From Channallabes apus (lineage: Eukaryota; Chordata; Actinopteri; Siluriformes; Clariidae), in NCBI GenBank assembly GCA_030522415.1, contig CM060131.1:3634501-3698500 (forward strand): 64,000 bases of DNA, written 5' to 3'. The notes beneath the pieces were generated by a model, which saw nothing but the letters and a program-made list of their open reading frames with translations, did no database searches and was not told where the DNA came from. The number at the start of each line of letters is the position of its first letter. Positions within the stretch are counted from its first letter, which is position 1. The position numbers and the translations under genes are program-made. Positions 9,416 to 19,264 of the stretch are shown one piece after another.

Positions 9416-10682
9416 CAGTGGTTCTCAAACATTTTCTGTCATTCCCCACTTAAGGGGGTGGGCGAATTTTCAATCCCTACTTGTCAACGAAATCGGCCAA
9501 GTTTACTGTTATACTGAAATATCAATTTCTAAACCAATAAGATCAAACAACACCAAGTTAAAAACAGATAAAATACATGTGCAATTGTTATAAAAGGCAT
9601 TTGTGCTTTGCTGTCCACTGATTCAGATGTTACCATGCGATTCTCCTGCTGTCTGTATTCTGCCAGCTTTCTTTGAAAGAAGTCTAGTGGTTTATTAACG
9701 TGACTGGAGGGTCGTTGTCTCTAATGTCTTCCTAGTTTGTTGGGTCTCATGCGGTCGGCTGCCAGCGGTATAAGACACAAAACACACACGGGTCTCTCTC
9801 CTGCCCCCACCATCACCACCATGAATCCAAGCTCAAGATAGGCTTCATTAGGGGTGGGTGATATAACCAAAATCTTCTATCACGGTAGAAGCAAATTTCT
9901 ACCTCGATAAAGATATATATATCACAATATAGCAATTTGTATCTGAAAATGCATAAATAAAAATTAAAACAGAAAGAAACTGTTTTACATAATGTAATTT
10001 TATTTAAACTGTGAATTGCTGAGGTTTGCCGCATTTACTTTGGCCATATTCGTTTGGATGTTTGGATTTCAGATGATAGAAAAGGTTTGACGTGTTTCCA
10101 CCACTTGTTAAAATCCAGTGGATCGCGCAGCGCGGATTAACTTCAGCAGCGCTGCTCAAATCACAAACCTGCGCGACCCACTGTTTTTTATTTAAAATGT
10201 CAGGACTGTTTAATATTGTTTCCGCCTTGCCATGCCTGGTTTGTACATGCGCATCCCAGCGGGGTAAAATGTAATTTGATGGTCCGACGTTAAACCGTTA
10301 TTGTTCCACTATGGTTCCACTTTTTCTCCCGGCCCACAACTGATGTTATTTTAAATCTACTTGTATTATTCATTCATTCATTCATCTTCTGTACCGCTTA
10401 ATCCTGTGTTCAGGGTCGCGGGGGACCTGGAGCCTATCCCAGGAGACTTCGGGCACTAGGCGGGGTACACCCTGGACAGGGTGCCAATCCATCGCAGTAC
10501 TTGTATTAATGATCCATTTATTTTTGTGTGATTGTTTAGTTTTGAGCGTACGCTCTTCATTATCAATAAAGAAAAGCATGAATTAGAATAGGTACTTTCC
10601 TATTATTTTTCCACTAATTTCTTCCCATTCATTGCGCCCCTGTATTCCCCACTAGTGGGGCCCCACACATTGAGAACCACTG
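9416..10682. mobile_element. hAT (Charlie-like ends) relic with perfect 8-bp TSD
   Basis: It starts CAGTGGTTCTCAAA and ends TTGAGAACCACTG, ends typical of Charlie-type hATs. Identical GTTTAACT lies at 9408-9415 and 10683-10690. The 1267-bp body has no intact transposase. A SINE fragment (10371-10498) is embedded in it. Confidence 0.92.
10371..10498 (-). mobile_element. SINE 3' fragment (same family as 17744-18086)
   Basis: It begins with ATTCATTC units, the tail on the minus strand, and continues ACCGCTTAATCCTGTGTTCA, CTTCGGGCACTAGGCGGGGT and GGTGCCAATCCATCGCA. It then stops, lacking the tRNA head. It is very similar to 17750-17873, where the full copy is present. Confidence 0.85.
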
Positions 10683-10827
10683 GTTTAACTCATGCCTTTA
10701 TTAATTTAAATTTTGCTCTATTATTTATCTATTTATTTATATTTTATATATAATTTATTTTTATAAATTATTATATTTTTTGTAGGTGTGTCTAAGTATT
10801 GTATTGTATATCACATATTTATGATAG

Positions 10828-10890
10828 AACATAGATTAATTAATTATTTTACCTATATCATATAAGTTAAATAATTAATTAATCTATGTT
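10828..10890. repeat. Perfect 22-bp inverted repeat (hairpin)
   Basis: The arm 10828-10849 (AACATAGATTAATTAATTAT plus TT) is exactly reverse-complementary to 10869-10890, with a 19-base spacer that allows two more pairs. It lies in AT-rich DNA upstream of the CDKN1-like gene. It may be a small foldback element. No U-run or coding context suggests a terminator. Confidence 0.8.
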
Positions 10891-11027
10891 AAATATATGT
10901 CTGACATTTATAATAAACCAAACGGCTTGAAAATGGGTTGAAAATTAAGCAGATGAAGGTGATTTGAATCGTTGATAGTTTCTGTGCCAATGTTAACTAA
11001 TGCAGAGTAGCCAGGCTTCCCCTGACC

Positions 11028-11052
11028 CAAGATGGCGGCCGCGCTGACTCAT
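11028..11052 (+). promoter_or_regulatory. YY1-like and AP-1-like sites
   Basis: CAAGATGGCGGC (11028-11039) is a strong YY1-type core, and TGACTCAT (11045-11052) an AP-1 or MARE-like site. They lie in a GC-rich island about 0.8 kb before the presumed first exon of the CDKN1-like gene, separated from it by a TA array and a hAT-like element. Either they are distal promoter sites pushed upstream by that insertion or they are unrelated. Confidence 0.35.
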
Positions 11053-11079
11053 CGTTCCTGTGGACAGCAGCGTCACAGG

Positions 11080-11110
<31 letters not shown>

Positions 11111-11117
<7 letters not shown>

Positions 11118-11685
11118 GGGTCGTTCATGAACGATTCGTTCTTTTTGAACGAATCTTTAACATGACTCAGACGAACGAGTCGTCTCGGAGAGTGATTCGT
11201 TCATTTTCTATTGGGCGCGCATGCGCAAAGCATCGCAAAACCTCCGTGTATATATACAGGAAACAGTATTGAACGATTCTCAGCAATAAGTCTTCAATTC
11301 TCGAGTCGTTCGTTCTTTTAACACGTGACTCCCATAGACTCTATGCAGTGAAGTACACAGGAAACAATATTGAACGTTTGGGCTAGTGGGTCTTCGAGTA
11401 CCGAGTCGTTCCTTCTTTTGACACGTGACTCCCATAGACGCTATGCGGTGCAATAGATTCAAAAGAAAGACTGAGATGAGAAGGTGAGCTACCTATTCTG
11501 TTTATTATAATATGTTCTTAGTTTCATTGTACCCCCGTATTGGGGGTATTTTTTTTATTGAAAACGCAACATTTTAATTTATTTCTGATCAAATGAACGA
11601 AATGACTCAAAAAAAGATTCGTTCATTTTGATGAAAGAGATTCAAAGAACCGAATCACTAAAATGATTCGAACTTCCCATTACTA
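11111..11685. mobile_element. hAT-like non-autonomous element (TAGTGATGGG ends)
   Basis: Left end TAGTGATGGGTCGTTC, right end GAACTTCCCATTACTA, an imperfect inverted pair common in fish hATs. The inside is full of GAACGA/TTCGTT motifs. A roughly 100-bp unit is tandemly duplicated (about 11258-11355 and 11356-11455; both contain ACAGGAAACA, TGAACG, ACACGTGACTCCCATAGAC and CTATGC). There is no ORF. No matching 8-bp flank was found because the left flank is the TA array. Confidence 0.7.
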
Positions 11686-11822
11686 GCACGTGGTTAGTGT
11701 TGCCTCGTGCCGTTAGTGACTGTGACGTCGCATGTGGGCGTGGTCTTGACGCGTTTCAGTTCAATAATAAACAAACCGCACGGGACGTGTTCAGTTTCTC
11801 TCCGCTTTCTGGTTAGAAAAAG
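11686..11822 (+). promoter_or_regulatory. Promoter and non-coding exon 1 of the CDKN1-like gene (inferred)
   Basis: The segment contains CACGTG (11688-11693), a CRE-like TGACGTCG (11723-11730), a GC box-like GGGCGTGG and AATAATAAAC. A pyrimidine-rich stretch (TTTCTCTCCGCTTTCT) then ends at AAAAG, followed by GTAAGA at 11823, a good splice donor. The next acceptor in the right context is at 13637, directly before the start codon. A non-coding first exon here matches the layout of CDKN1A genes. The transcription start is not determined. Confidence 0.5.
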
Positions 11823-13637
11823 GTAAGAGGTGCTCGTGCTGGGTTTTCTGTAAAAATTTATCACTTTTTATTTATTTTAATATCATTTAATGACATTATG
11901 AATGATTAGGTGCGTTTTATTGTTGAGCTTCACGCATTTGTTTAGATCAATTTGGAGCTAAGATTTTTTTTTTTTTTTTACATAAGCCTGGAAACAGCAC
12001 TCACTGAACTACTTGTTTTATTATTATTATAGGATCAGATGTCAGGCTGTTAATATGTTTTTTTTTTTTTTTTTTACTACAACTGTCGATTATTCAGATT
12101 CAGTTCCATCTCTCGCGCGCTCTCTCTCTCACACACCGACACACACAACAAATCCACTTCAGTATTTCAAGTTTCTCATCAGATTTTTGCCAAAGAATGA
12201 ATTTCTTTTACATACCCATAAATCTACACTTATACTAAAACCAAAAATTTTATTAATTTCAATGTGAAAAGCCTCTTAAGAGAAGTGTATGGTAATTTTA
12301 CATTCATTGTTTTTATTTAAACAAGGGGGAAAACATGGTTTTAATGACAGGTTCTATGCTAGTGTTATACGTGTGTATAAGGACAAACATAAAATTGTAT
12401 GTTTAAAGGTCATCTTAAAGCTGAGATTTATATTTCTGATCACTGTTTGAGTTCAAAAACAAGATTGTTCCACATGAGGCACAGAAAGTAAAAGAAAGTG
12501 AAATTTTATAATATAATGGCACATAAATAACAGTGGTTACAAATGGATAAAAAGATTTAAATCTTTTTTTTTTTTTTTTTTTTTAGCAATGCTGAGTTTT
12601 GTCATTCTATCATTTATAAAGTAGATTTATTATAGGTGCAATTTATCTATTTCAGAAATTTGAAAAATAACAGATGAAGTTCTACATGAAAATTCTTGTC
12701 TAAATTTAGATTTATGAGGAATTAAAGTAGACAAGTAACTGCTTTCAACATAATCCTAATGCCTATGCATTTAATTTGCTGAATTAGTTCAACATATATT
12801 CCTATGTTTAGTTTTGTGCTTGGGATGTAATAACATCATATGCTCCAGCGTTTCTTTAACTCCCCTTTAATATTTTGCAAGCATTTTTTTTTTTATAGGT
12901 TATCAAGTTTTTACTGATAAGGTGTAAACAGTTGCACTAGTGGGCAAAACTGTATTTCATTGTCTTGTACCATAACATGTACAGTGAGAATAACGTTGAA
13001 TCTAATCTAAAACAGTGCACCTTAAGGAGGCCAATCAGAATTGATCTAAAGTATCCTAGTTGGGGTGAGAGGCCTTCAAAAGCAGCCGAGTGTTTTCCTA
13101 AAGTGAACGGAAAGCAAAAAAGCACAGGTTGCTGCTGGAGGACTGTTACTTAGGGGGGGTTGATCATGTATAACATAAAATGTAGAGTCACAAGGTTCTT
13201 CAGCTGGGTGTTAGATTGTACATTATACCATCCTTTTATTATATGTAGTGTTACAATATGCTACCAGATAGGTGACAGTATCAGGAAACATTAACTTTAG
13301 GGTCCACGTACAAAATCCATATCCTGTATATGGAGAAATAAGGTACATTTTTCAAGAAAGACCACGGCAACTCTTTTAATCCTCAAGATTCTCAAAAGTC
13401 TTTGTACATGAAATGTTTTCTTTAATTAGTGACAAATTGTACTGAAATGTTGAGTTCAGGTGAGAGATTTGCCACACTTGTGCATCTTCTACAGAAGAAC
13501 ACACACACTGGTTCAAACACCAAGTCACTATAGTGTTTTCTTTTATATGTCTATTCTTAATATGAAGATTTCACTTTGCAGTTAAATCTATGACAGTCCT
13601 GAAACAAATTTTTGTGTTGTATTTTCTCTGTCTACAG
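11823..13637 (+). other. Presumed intron 1 of the CDKN1-like gene
   Basis: AT-rich sequence with T homopolymers (11967, 12058, 12568, 12885) and a CT/CA-rich patch at 12110-12150. At about 12915-13010 a LINE-tail-like string (ATTTCATTGTCTTGTACC, GTTGAATCTAATCTAA) suggests a short Rex1/L2-type 3' end. No ORF is convincing. It ends in TTTTCTCTGTCTACAG. Confidence 0.45.
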
Positions 13638-13641
13638 AAGG

Positions 13642-14388
13642 ATGGCCATGACTGCACAGTTTGACCACGCAAAGCTTGACAGAGTGGAGGAGGGTGATAA
13701 GCCACGGGGCAAGGCAGTGCGGCGGAACCTCTTTGGTCCGGTTGACCACCAGCAGCTTCAGCAGGACTTAAACCGGCTCTTGTGCATGGATGCGGAGGTG
13801 GCCGAGCAGCGGTGGAACTTCGACTTCGAGAGCGATCATCCTACCCCTGGCTCAGTGAAGTGGGAAGAGATGCAGTGCCAGGATGTTCCTGCTTTCTACC
13901 GCAGCTGTGTGGTGAGGGCGGGCAAGCGCAGACCGGAGGTCCCCATCAGCGCTGGTGGAGAGAGAGAGCAGTCAAACAGGCTACTATCACAGGTGAGACC
14001 AGAGCCACAATCTGCTGTGTACCAATGAAAGCAGGAATGTGTGTCTTTAAACCTGCACGTTCACAAGTCTATAGATTGCTAGTGGTAAAGTATAAGATAA
14101 ATTAAAGGTAGAACAATTATTGTGTCCACAAAAATATATATATTTTTTGGGTCCTGATTAAGACAAATTGCTGGCGCATTGTAAATTTTTACTTATGTAT
14201 TCATTTGTTTTTCCAGTTGTGTGTGTGTTTTAACTGTTTGCTTTTTTTCTGCTTGCTAGCCCCGAGTCACTAGAGGTGCATCGTGTGTTTACATGGCTGA
14301 GGCAGACTCAGTACAAGCTGCAGCTAAGGGCACAGGAAGTGCACCAGCTCTCGCTGAAGCCCGGCGTCTTCGAGGGATGCGTTTATAA
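13642..14388 (+). CDS. cdkn1-like: CDKN1-family cyclin-dependent kinase inhibitor (p21/p27-like), spliced
   Basis: A predicted 159-aa nuclear inhibitor of cyclin-CDK complexes. Exon 2 codes from 13642 (AAGGATGG, good initiation context) to 13992, before GTGAGA. Exon 3 codes 14260-14388 after GCTTGCTAG, in phase. The CDI domain is clear: cyclin-binding RRNLFGPVD at residues 27-35, CDK-binding RWNFDF at 57-62, and a VPAFYRSC segment at 82-89 near the ATP-site helix position. A basic GKRR at 94-97 could add nuclear targeting. The exon layout and the FYRSC wording favour CDKN1A over CDKN1B, but exon 3 (PRVTRG to RLRGMRL) has no PCNA-binding QxxhxxFF box. Cdkn1d, or a degenerate C-terminus, is possible. 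If the intron were retained the protein would end at 14028. The family is sure; the paralogue is not. Confidence 0.82.
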
Positions 14389-14628
14389 TTTGGGAACTCC
14401 GCGGGTCTTCGTCAAGCTTGCAGAGTCACAATGTGTGAAACCAGCCAGCAGAACTGCATAATTAAATATATCACCTGCTGCAGGACTTGTTTACCATGCT
14501 GTGTGCCGTGTTTACTGTGTGTGCCGTGTGTGTGTGGTTTAAACTTAATGTATATATGTGATTTTCAGAAAAACATTGTATTATATTTATAATAGTTATT
14601 TATAACAATATTTATTATTTGTAAATAG

Positions 14629-14634
14629 AATAAA
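14629..14634 (+). terminator. Polyadenylation signal AATAAA
   Basis: AATAAA lies 240 bases after the predicted stop of the CDKN1-like gene, in AT-rich sequence and followed by a GT-rich stretch (14653-14700). It is a reasonable 3' end for the transcript. Confidence 0.6.
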
Positions 14635-14789
14635 ATGTAACCAAATAACCACAAAGTGTCATTTGGGTGTTTCACTACATATCGTTGGTGTTTACAGAGA
14701 TTTGATTATATCATTGTTTCAAATTAAACAAGCCGTAAACGGCTTTGGAAATTAATTGATAATGTAAATAAATCCTTAGGCTTGTAAAT

Positions 14790-14905
14790 GAGGCAGGACT
14801 AAGCCTCAGTCATCTTGTACTTCCAGGGTCAGAGGTTCAAATCCTGCCTCTGGTCTCTGCCTTTTTTGCATGCTTCCCCTGTCCTTGATAGGGTTTTCTC
14901 CAGGT
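14790..14905 (+). mobile_element. SINE 5' fragment
   Basis: GAGGCAGGACTAAGCCTCAG and a B-box-like GAGGTTCAAATCC, followed by GCATGCTTCCCCTGTCCTTG and GGGTTTTCTCCAGGTACTCC, match the head and middle of the 17744-18086 SINE family in diverged form. The fragment ends where the Rex1-type LINE begins. Confidence 0.55.
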
Positions 14906-14920
14906 ACTCCCAGAATAAAT

Positions 14921-16345
14921 CAAATTCAAATTCAAATTTTATTAGTCACATACACAATCATACACAGTATAATATGCAGTGAAATGCTTTTATACGACCG
15001 CCAGTGACCTTAAAAAAAAGAAAATAAGAAAATAAAATCTTGTACGTAAAATAAATAATCAATAAAAAGGAAATACTAAAGAAATAATTTTAACTAGTAA
15101 AATTTGTAAAATTAACTGTGCATAAGGGCATAATAAAATATTGCAAAAATATAGAAATATGGTATTAAAGTGTCAGTGGTTGTGCAAATATGCATGAAAG
15201 GTGAAATGTGCAATTGTCCAGATGTATGAGTATTTAGTGCAAGTGTGTATGAATGTGTCCATGATTGTCCAGTCAGTGTTGTGAGCTTAAAAGATGTTAT
15301 TAGTCCTGTGTGGAGGTGTGATTATGTGATTGAGAGACCTTATCGCCTGCGGGAAGAAGCTCCTCCTCAGTCTCTCTGTGTTGGCCTTTAGGGAGCGGAA
15401 TCTCTTCCCAGACCGCAACAAAGAGAACAGTCCATTACTGGGGTGACTGAGGTCCTTCATGATCTTCCTGGCCTTAGTCCAGCACCGCTTGCTGTAGATG
15501 GAGTGCAGGTCAGGGAGCTCAGTGCGGATGATGCGCTCGGCTGATCGCACCACCCTCTGTAGAGCTCGTCTGTCCTGCATGGTGCTGTTCCCGAACCAGG
15601 TCGTGATGTTTCCCGTCAGGATGCTCTCTATGGTGCAGGAGTAGAAGTTCCTGAGCACCTTGGAGGGCAGTCTAAAGTCTCTCAAGCGTCTGAGGTGGTA
15701 GAGACGCTGCCGGGCTTTTTTCACCACGGTGTTGATGTGACAGGACCATGATAGGTCCTGCGTGATGTGAACACCGAGGTATCTGAAGCTGTCCACTCTC
15801 TCCACTGGGCTCCTGTTGATGACGGGGGTCTGGTAGTTCCTCTCCTGCTTTGTACTAAAGTCCACTATCAGCTCCTTTGTCTTACTGACGTTCAGGAGGA
15901 GATTGTTCCTCTGGCACCAGTTCTCCAGATTTCCAATCTCCTCTAGGTAGTCCGACTCATCATTGTTGGTGATCAGTCCGACCACGACGGTGTCGTCAGC
16001 AAACTTGATGATGGAGGTGGAGTTGGTAGTGGCCACGCAGTCGTGGGTGTACAAAGAGTACAGCAGGGGGCTCAGAACACAACCCTGGGGGGCTCCAGTG
16101 CTGAGAGTGAGTGTAGCTGAGACATGTCCGCTCATCCTTACTGCCTGTGGTCTGCCAGTCAGAAAATTGGAGATCCACTGACATATAGATGAGCTCAGTC
16201 CCAGGTGCTCCAGCTTGGTGGTGAGTGTGGAAGGAATTATTGTGTTAAAAGCAGAGCTGTAGTCGATGAAGAGCATTTTAACATAATTCCCTTTCCTAGT
16301 GTCCAGGTGAGTGAGTGATGTGTGGAGGAGATGAGAGATTGCATT
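14921..16345 (-). mobile_element. Rex1-type (CR1/L2 group) LINE, 5'-truncated
   Basis: On the minus strand the 3'UTR ends in GTGACTAATAAAATTTGAAT repeats (14921-14960), a typical self-priming LINE tail. Upstream lies about 1 kb of RT coding sequence (below). The left part of ORF2 and all of any ORF1 are missing, the usual 5' truncation of LINEs. Confidence 0.85.
15287..16345 (-). pseudogene. Rex1-type reverse transcriptase, 5'-truncated but open
   Basis: The open frame runs from about 16345 ([20 protein letters not shown]) to a stop at 15287. It shows the palm motif [23 protein letters not shown] and FADDTVVVG (catalytic Asp pair), the thumb block FRYLGVHIT, and the C-terminal [13 protein letters not shown]. 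No stops interrupt about 350 codons, so the copy is fairly young. It lacks the endonuclease and cannot retrotranspose alone. Confidence 0.85.
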
Positions 16346-16422
16346 GAATATTTTTATTCAATATGAGATTGAATATATCCTGGCTGATGATTTTAAAATG
16401 TTTTACTCGTTTGTAGCTGTCC

Positions 16423-16461
<39 letters not shown>

Positions 16462-16464
<3 letters not shown>

Positions 16465-16582
16465 GTCCTTCACAAAAAAGTTGTGTGTAATGAATCTAAA
16501 ATATATGAAAGTCTAATGTTTATCAGTACATTACAGAAAATAATTAACTTTATCACAATATGCTAATTTTTTTAGAAGGACC

Positions 16583-16584
<2 letters not shown>
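16462..16584. mobile_element. 123-bp Tc1-derived MITE
   Basis: Ends CAGGTCCTTC and GAAGGACCTG are perfect 10-bp inverted repeats. The inside (TTGTGTGTAATGAATCTAAA to ATCACAATATGCTAATTT) is nearly identical to 3287-3380, the 3' end of the Tc1 fragment at 2832-3394. It is a deletion derivative of that family, inserted in a TA array. Confidence 0.88.
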
Positions 16585-16639
<55 letters not shown>

Positions 16640-16640
<1 letters not shown>

Positions 16641-17047
16641 AAGCCTGTGCTGGCTGTAGCTTCAGGTACTTGTTCTTGGCTGAAAGGGACTAGAACCTTT
16701 TCTTCTGATGATGGCTGTAAATAGTGTTTAGTTGATTTCTATAACCTTACTGGCATCTCACATGCAGTTTTTGACTTGAGACCTGCTACTCATTGGATTT
16801 TTGTTTTATTTGTTTTTCACACCATTTTGTGTAAACTCAATACTGTTCTGTAAAAATCCAAGCAAATCAGGTGCATCTAAAGCCATAAAACAAGCCCATC
16901 TGGTACAAACATGTCATGCCTCAGTCACAGTCCCAGAGTTCATATTTTCCCCCCATTCTAATGTTTGATGTGTGCAATAACTGAAGCTCTTGATCTCTGT
17001 CTTCACGATTTGGCACATGGGTGTCCCTAATAAAGTGGAGAGTGAGT
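16640..17047 (+). repeat. Degenerate dispersed repeat ending CCTAATAAAGTGGAGAGTGA
   Basis: The string GATGATGGCTGTAAATAGTG...TTTTTCACACCATTTTGTGT...CCCATCTGGTAC...CATGTCATGCC...CCCTAATAAAGTGGAGAGTG follows, in diverged form, a repeat common in teleost genomes whose end reads like CCTAATAAAGTGGCCGGTGA. Its classification is uncertain (DNA transposon likely). There is no ORF. Confidence 0.5.
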
Positions 17048-17189
17048 ATATTTAAAGGTTGCTCCTAAATGAGCATCCACTGCCTTAAAGTCATTTAAAT
17101 TCATTTACTGGTTCCTGTGCAACACCTAGAATTTCATTAATAAATAATTGTGATGCCTTCTGTGTAACTGAAAGGCTGATAATGGTGCA

Positions 17190-17345
17190 TATCACTGTAT
17201 CCTGGACTCTGTGTACTCGCACCTCCAGAGTCCAGGTTTTATTCATGCCATGGGTCTGTGTGTGTGTGTGTGTGTGTGGAGTTTGCAGAGTAGGCTAATT
17301 GGCATTCTCAAATTGGTCCTAGTGTGTGTTAATGAATGTAACGAA
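17190..17345 (+). mobile_element. Degraded SINE copy
   Basis: CACCTCCAGAGTCCAGGTTT, GGAGTTTGCAGAGT and CTAATTGGCATTCTCAAATT match scattered blocks of the 17744-18086 SINE family in plus orientation. A GT repeat (about 17259-17278) sits in the middle. Confidence 0.5.
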
Positions 17346-17743
17346 TGAAGTAAAAACTCCAGAAGTTATGTTTAAGGCTTGTATCTGATCCTTTAAAGAA
17401 TTATTAAAAATTGGCAGAAAATATTACAAATAAAGAGGTAATAAATCTAGTCTTTTATTAGGCCATTATCTCAATATTTCCAAATTTTGGCTCCATCAAC
17501 TGTGATGTAGATAAATTTTATACACTCTAAAAACTGCTGGGTTAAAAAAAACAACCATAACCAGCCACTGGACACTATTGGGTTGTTTTGACCCAAGTGC
17601 TGGGTTTAACCATTTAACCCAGAAGTCTGGGTTGTTTATCTGACCCAACCAGTGGGTTAAATGTTAAAGTGCTGGTTATTTTATTTGCCCCAACCAGTGG
17701 GTAAAATAAACACTTGCTGGACTGACACATTCCATTTGATTAT

Positions 17744-18086
17744 TCATTCATTCATTCATTTTCTATACCGCTTAATCCTGTGTTCAGGGTCGCGGGGGAC
17801 CTGGAGCCTATCCCAGGAGACTTCGGGCACTAGGCGGGGTACAGCCTGGACAGGGTGCCAATCCATCGCAGGGCACACACACATACACACACTCACACTA
17901 CGGGCAATTTAGGAACGTCAATTAGCCTAACCTGCATATCTTTGGACTGTGGGAGGAAACCGGAGTACCCGGAGGAAACCCACCAAGCACAGGGAGAACA
18001 TGCAAACTTCATGCACACAGAGACGGGAATCGAGCCCAGACCCTGGAGGTGCAAGGCGACAGTGCTAACCACTACTCCACCGCGCC
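17744..18086 (-). mobile_element. Complete tRNA-derived SINE with 12-bp TSD
   Basis: On the minus strand it starts GGGCGCGGTGGAGTAGTGGT (A-box region TAGTGGTTAGCAC), has a B-box-like GGGCTCGATTCCCG, and ends in GAAT repeats. It is bordered by perfect CCATTTGATTAT at 17732-17743 and 18087-18098. The 343-bp length and the long direct repeats show target-primed insertion. Fragments of the family occur at 10371, 14790, 17190, 23165 and 33815. Confidence 0.93.
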
Positions 18087-18125
18087 CCATTTGATTATGT
18101 TTTTTTAATTATTATTTCCAAAAAA

Positions 18126-18178
18126 GACACTGTGGCGACCCCATGCCGGGAGCAGCCGAAAGACCAACAACAACGCAA
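18126..18178 (+). mobile_element. RTE LINE 3' terminal fragment
   Basis: CACTGTGGCGACCCCATGCC, GGAGCAGCCGAAAGACCAAC: the same 3' end as the minus-strand RTE at 46551-51870 (GTGGCGACCCCTGAAAGGGA, ACAGCCGAAAGACAAAGAAG). Only the last ~50 bases are present. A reverse-oriented version is at 22097-22145. Confidence 0.75.
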
Positions 18179-18538
18179 AATGTACACAACTTCACATAAT
18201 GTAAATAGATTCCATAGAATAAGAAAATATGAATAACTCAATTTTGACAAAAATGTCAGACAAAATCATACAATCTCAAGGTGACCATTTGTTAAATATA
18301 AAATAAATGTAACATAAACACTCTGTAAAACAATGAGAAACAAGAGGCCCTTGTAAATCTGCATTTTTTTGCATTTAATACAATGTTTAAACACTTTTTA
18401 TATAGAAGTTTTCAATAGAAATCTTATAATGCCCACATGACATCAAACATTCCCCATCTGAATATTTTAACTATTAGTTATTCAGCCATTAATATTTCAT
18501 TTATTTCAAAATGACATTAAAAACAAAAACAATAAAAC

Positions 18539-18571
<33 letters not shown>

Positions 18572-19109
18572 TGATTATTAATTAAATGTGGGGTGAAAAA
18601 ACTATTGTCTTCAAAAATTGAACAGATGAGGACATCAATCTGATCTACAGTATGCTGGAGAAACTCGTAGGTGAGAAGACACGGCTTTGTGTTGTTAAAA
18701 TCAAAGATAAAAAAAAAAACACTTTATAACAAACATCAACAGCCTCCAGCAAAGAGTCTGTATCAATAGCATTGCCTCCAGCAATGGGAAAAGGTCTGTC
18801 AGGTCCCTCTTGTCTCATTCCCAAGGCACAAAACATGGAACAATGCTCCATTTAGTTAGTTTTCAAAAGCTCTATCCAAGGTGAGGCAGCGTTGGGCGGC
18901 TACATGAGCTGTATTGCCTGCCTGGAACTCGAATCTCCCAAATCGTTGGGGCAATTTTTTAAATAGACGCTATCTTTAATAACCGACGGAGGTTTGGAGC
19001 TCGTACAGTCTCGCGTAAACAACTCTTAAAACTACACTTTGTGACGCAATAACAGTAATATTTCAAACATTTTGCAGGCTGCCGTTTGGAGAAACCAGAG
19101 AATAAAGAA
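18179..19109. other. AT-rich filler, no gene
   Basis: No coding or known repeat apart from an ATA/TAA microsatellite at 18541-18570. A short minus-strand frame (18851-18645) shows no family resemblance. The GC-richer stretch 18880-19020 contains nothing I can name. Confidence 0.5.
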
Positions 19110-19264
19110 TAAACCAGTTGTTGGGTCAAAATAACTCAACTAGGTGTTCATTTGAAATTGAGCCATTACATTTCATTTGAGCAGCCCAACAATGTGTTTA
19201 AAGTACCTGAAATAACCCAGAATTTTGACCCGGCATAAACAACCCATCATTATGTATCCTGTAA

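Larger units (their letters stand above)
17523..19252. mobile_element. MITE with AACCCA/TGGGTT repeats, disrupted by other insertions
   Basis: 17523-17731 (ACTGCTGGGTTAAAAAAAAC, TTGGGTTGTTTTGACCCA, GACCCAACCAGTGGGTTAAA) and 19110-19250 (CCAGTTGTTGGGTCAAAATA, AATAACCCAGAATTTTGACC, AACAACCCATCATTATG) are opposite ends of a repeat type rich in AACCCA common in fish. Between them lie a SINE (17744-18086), an RTE tail fragment and about 900 bases of AT-rich filler. The L2 at 19265 abuts the right end. The superfamily is not determined. Confidence 0.6.

Noticed and set aside
13782..14105. Alternative 107-aa frame over the CDKN1 exon
   Set aside because: Out of frame with the conserved CDI motifs; a shadow of the true coding exon.
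14276..14461. 61-aa frame in CDKN1 exon 3
   Set aside because: Not in phase with exon 2 across the AG at 14258-14259, and no PCNA box in this frame either.
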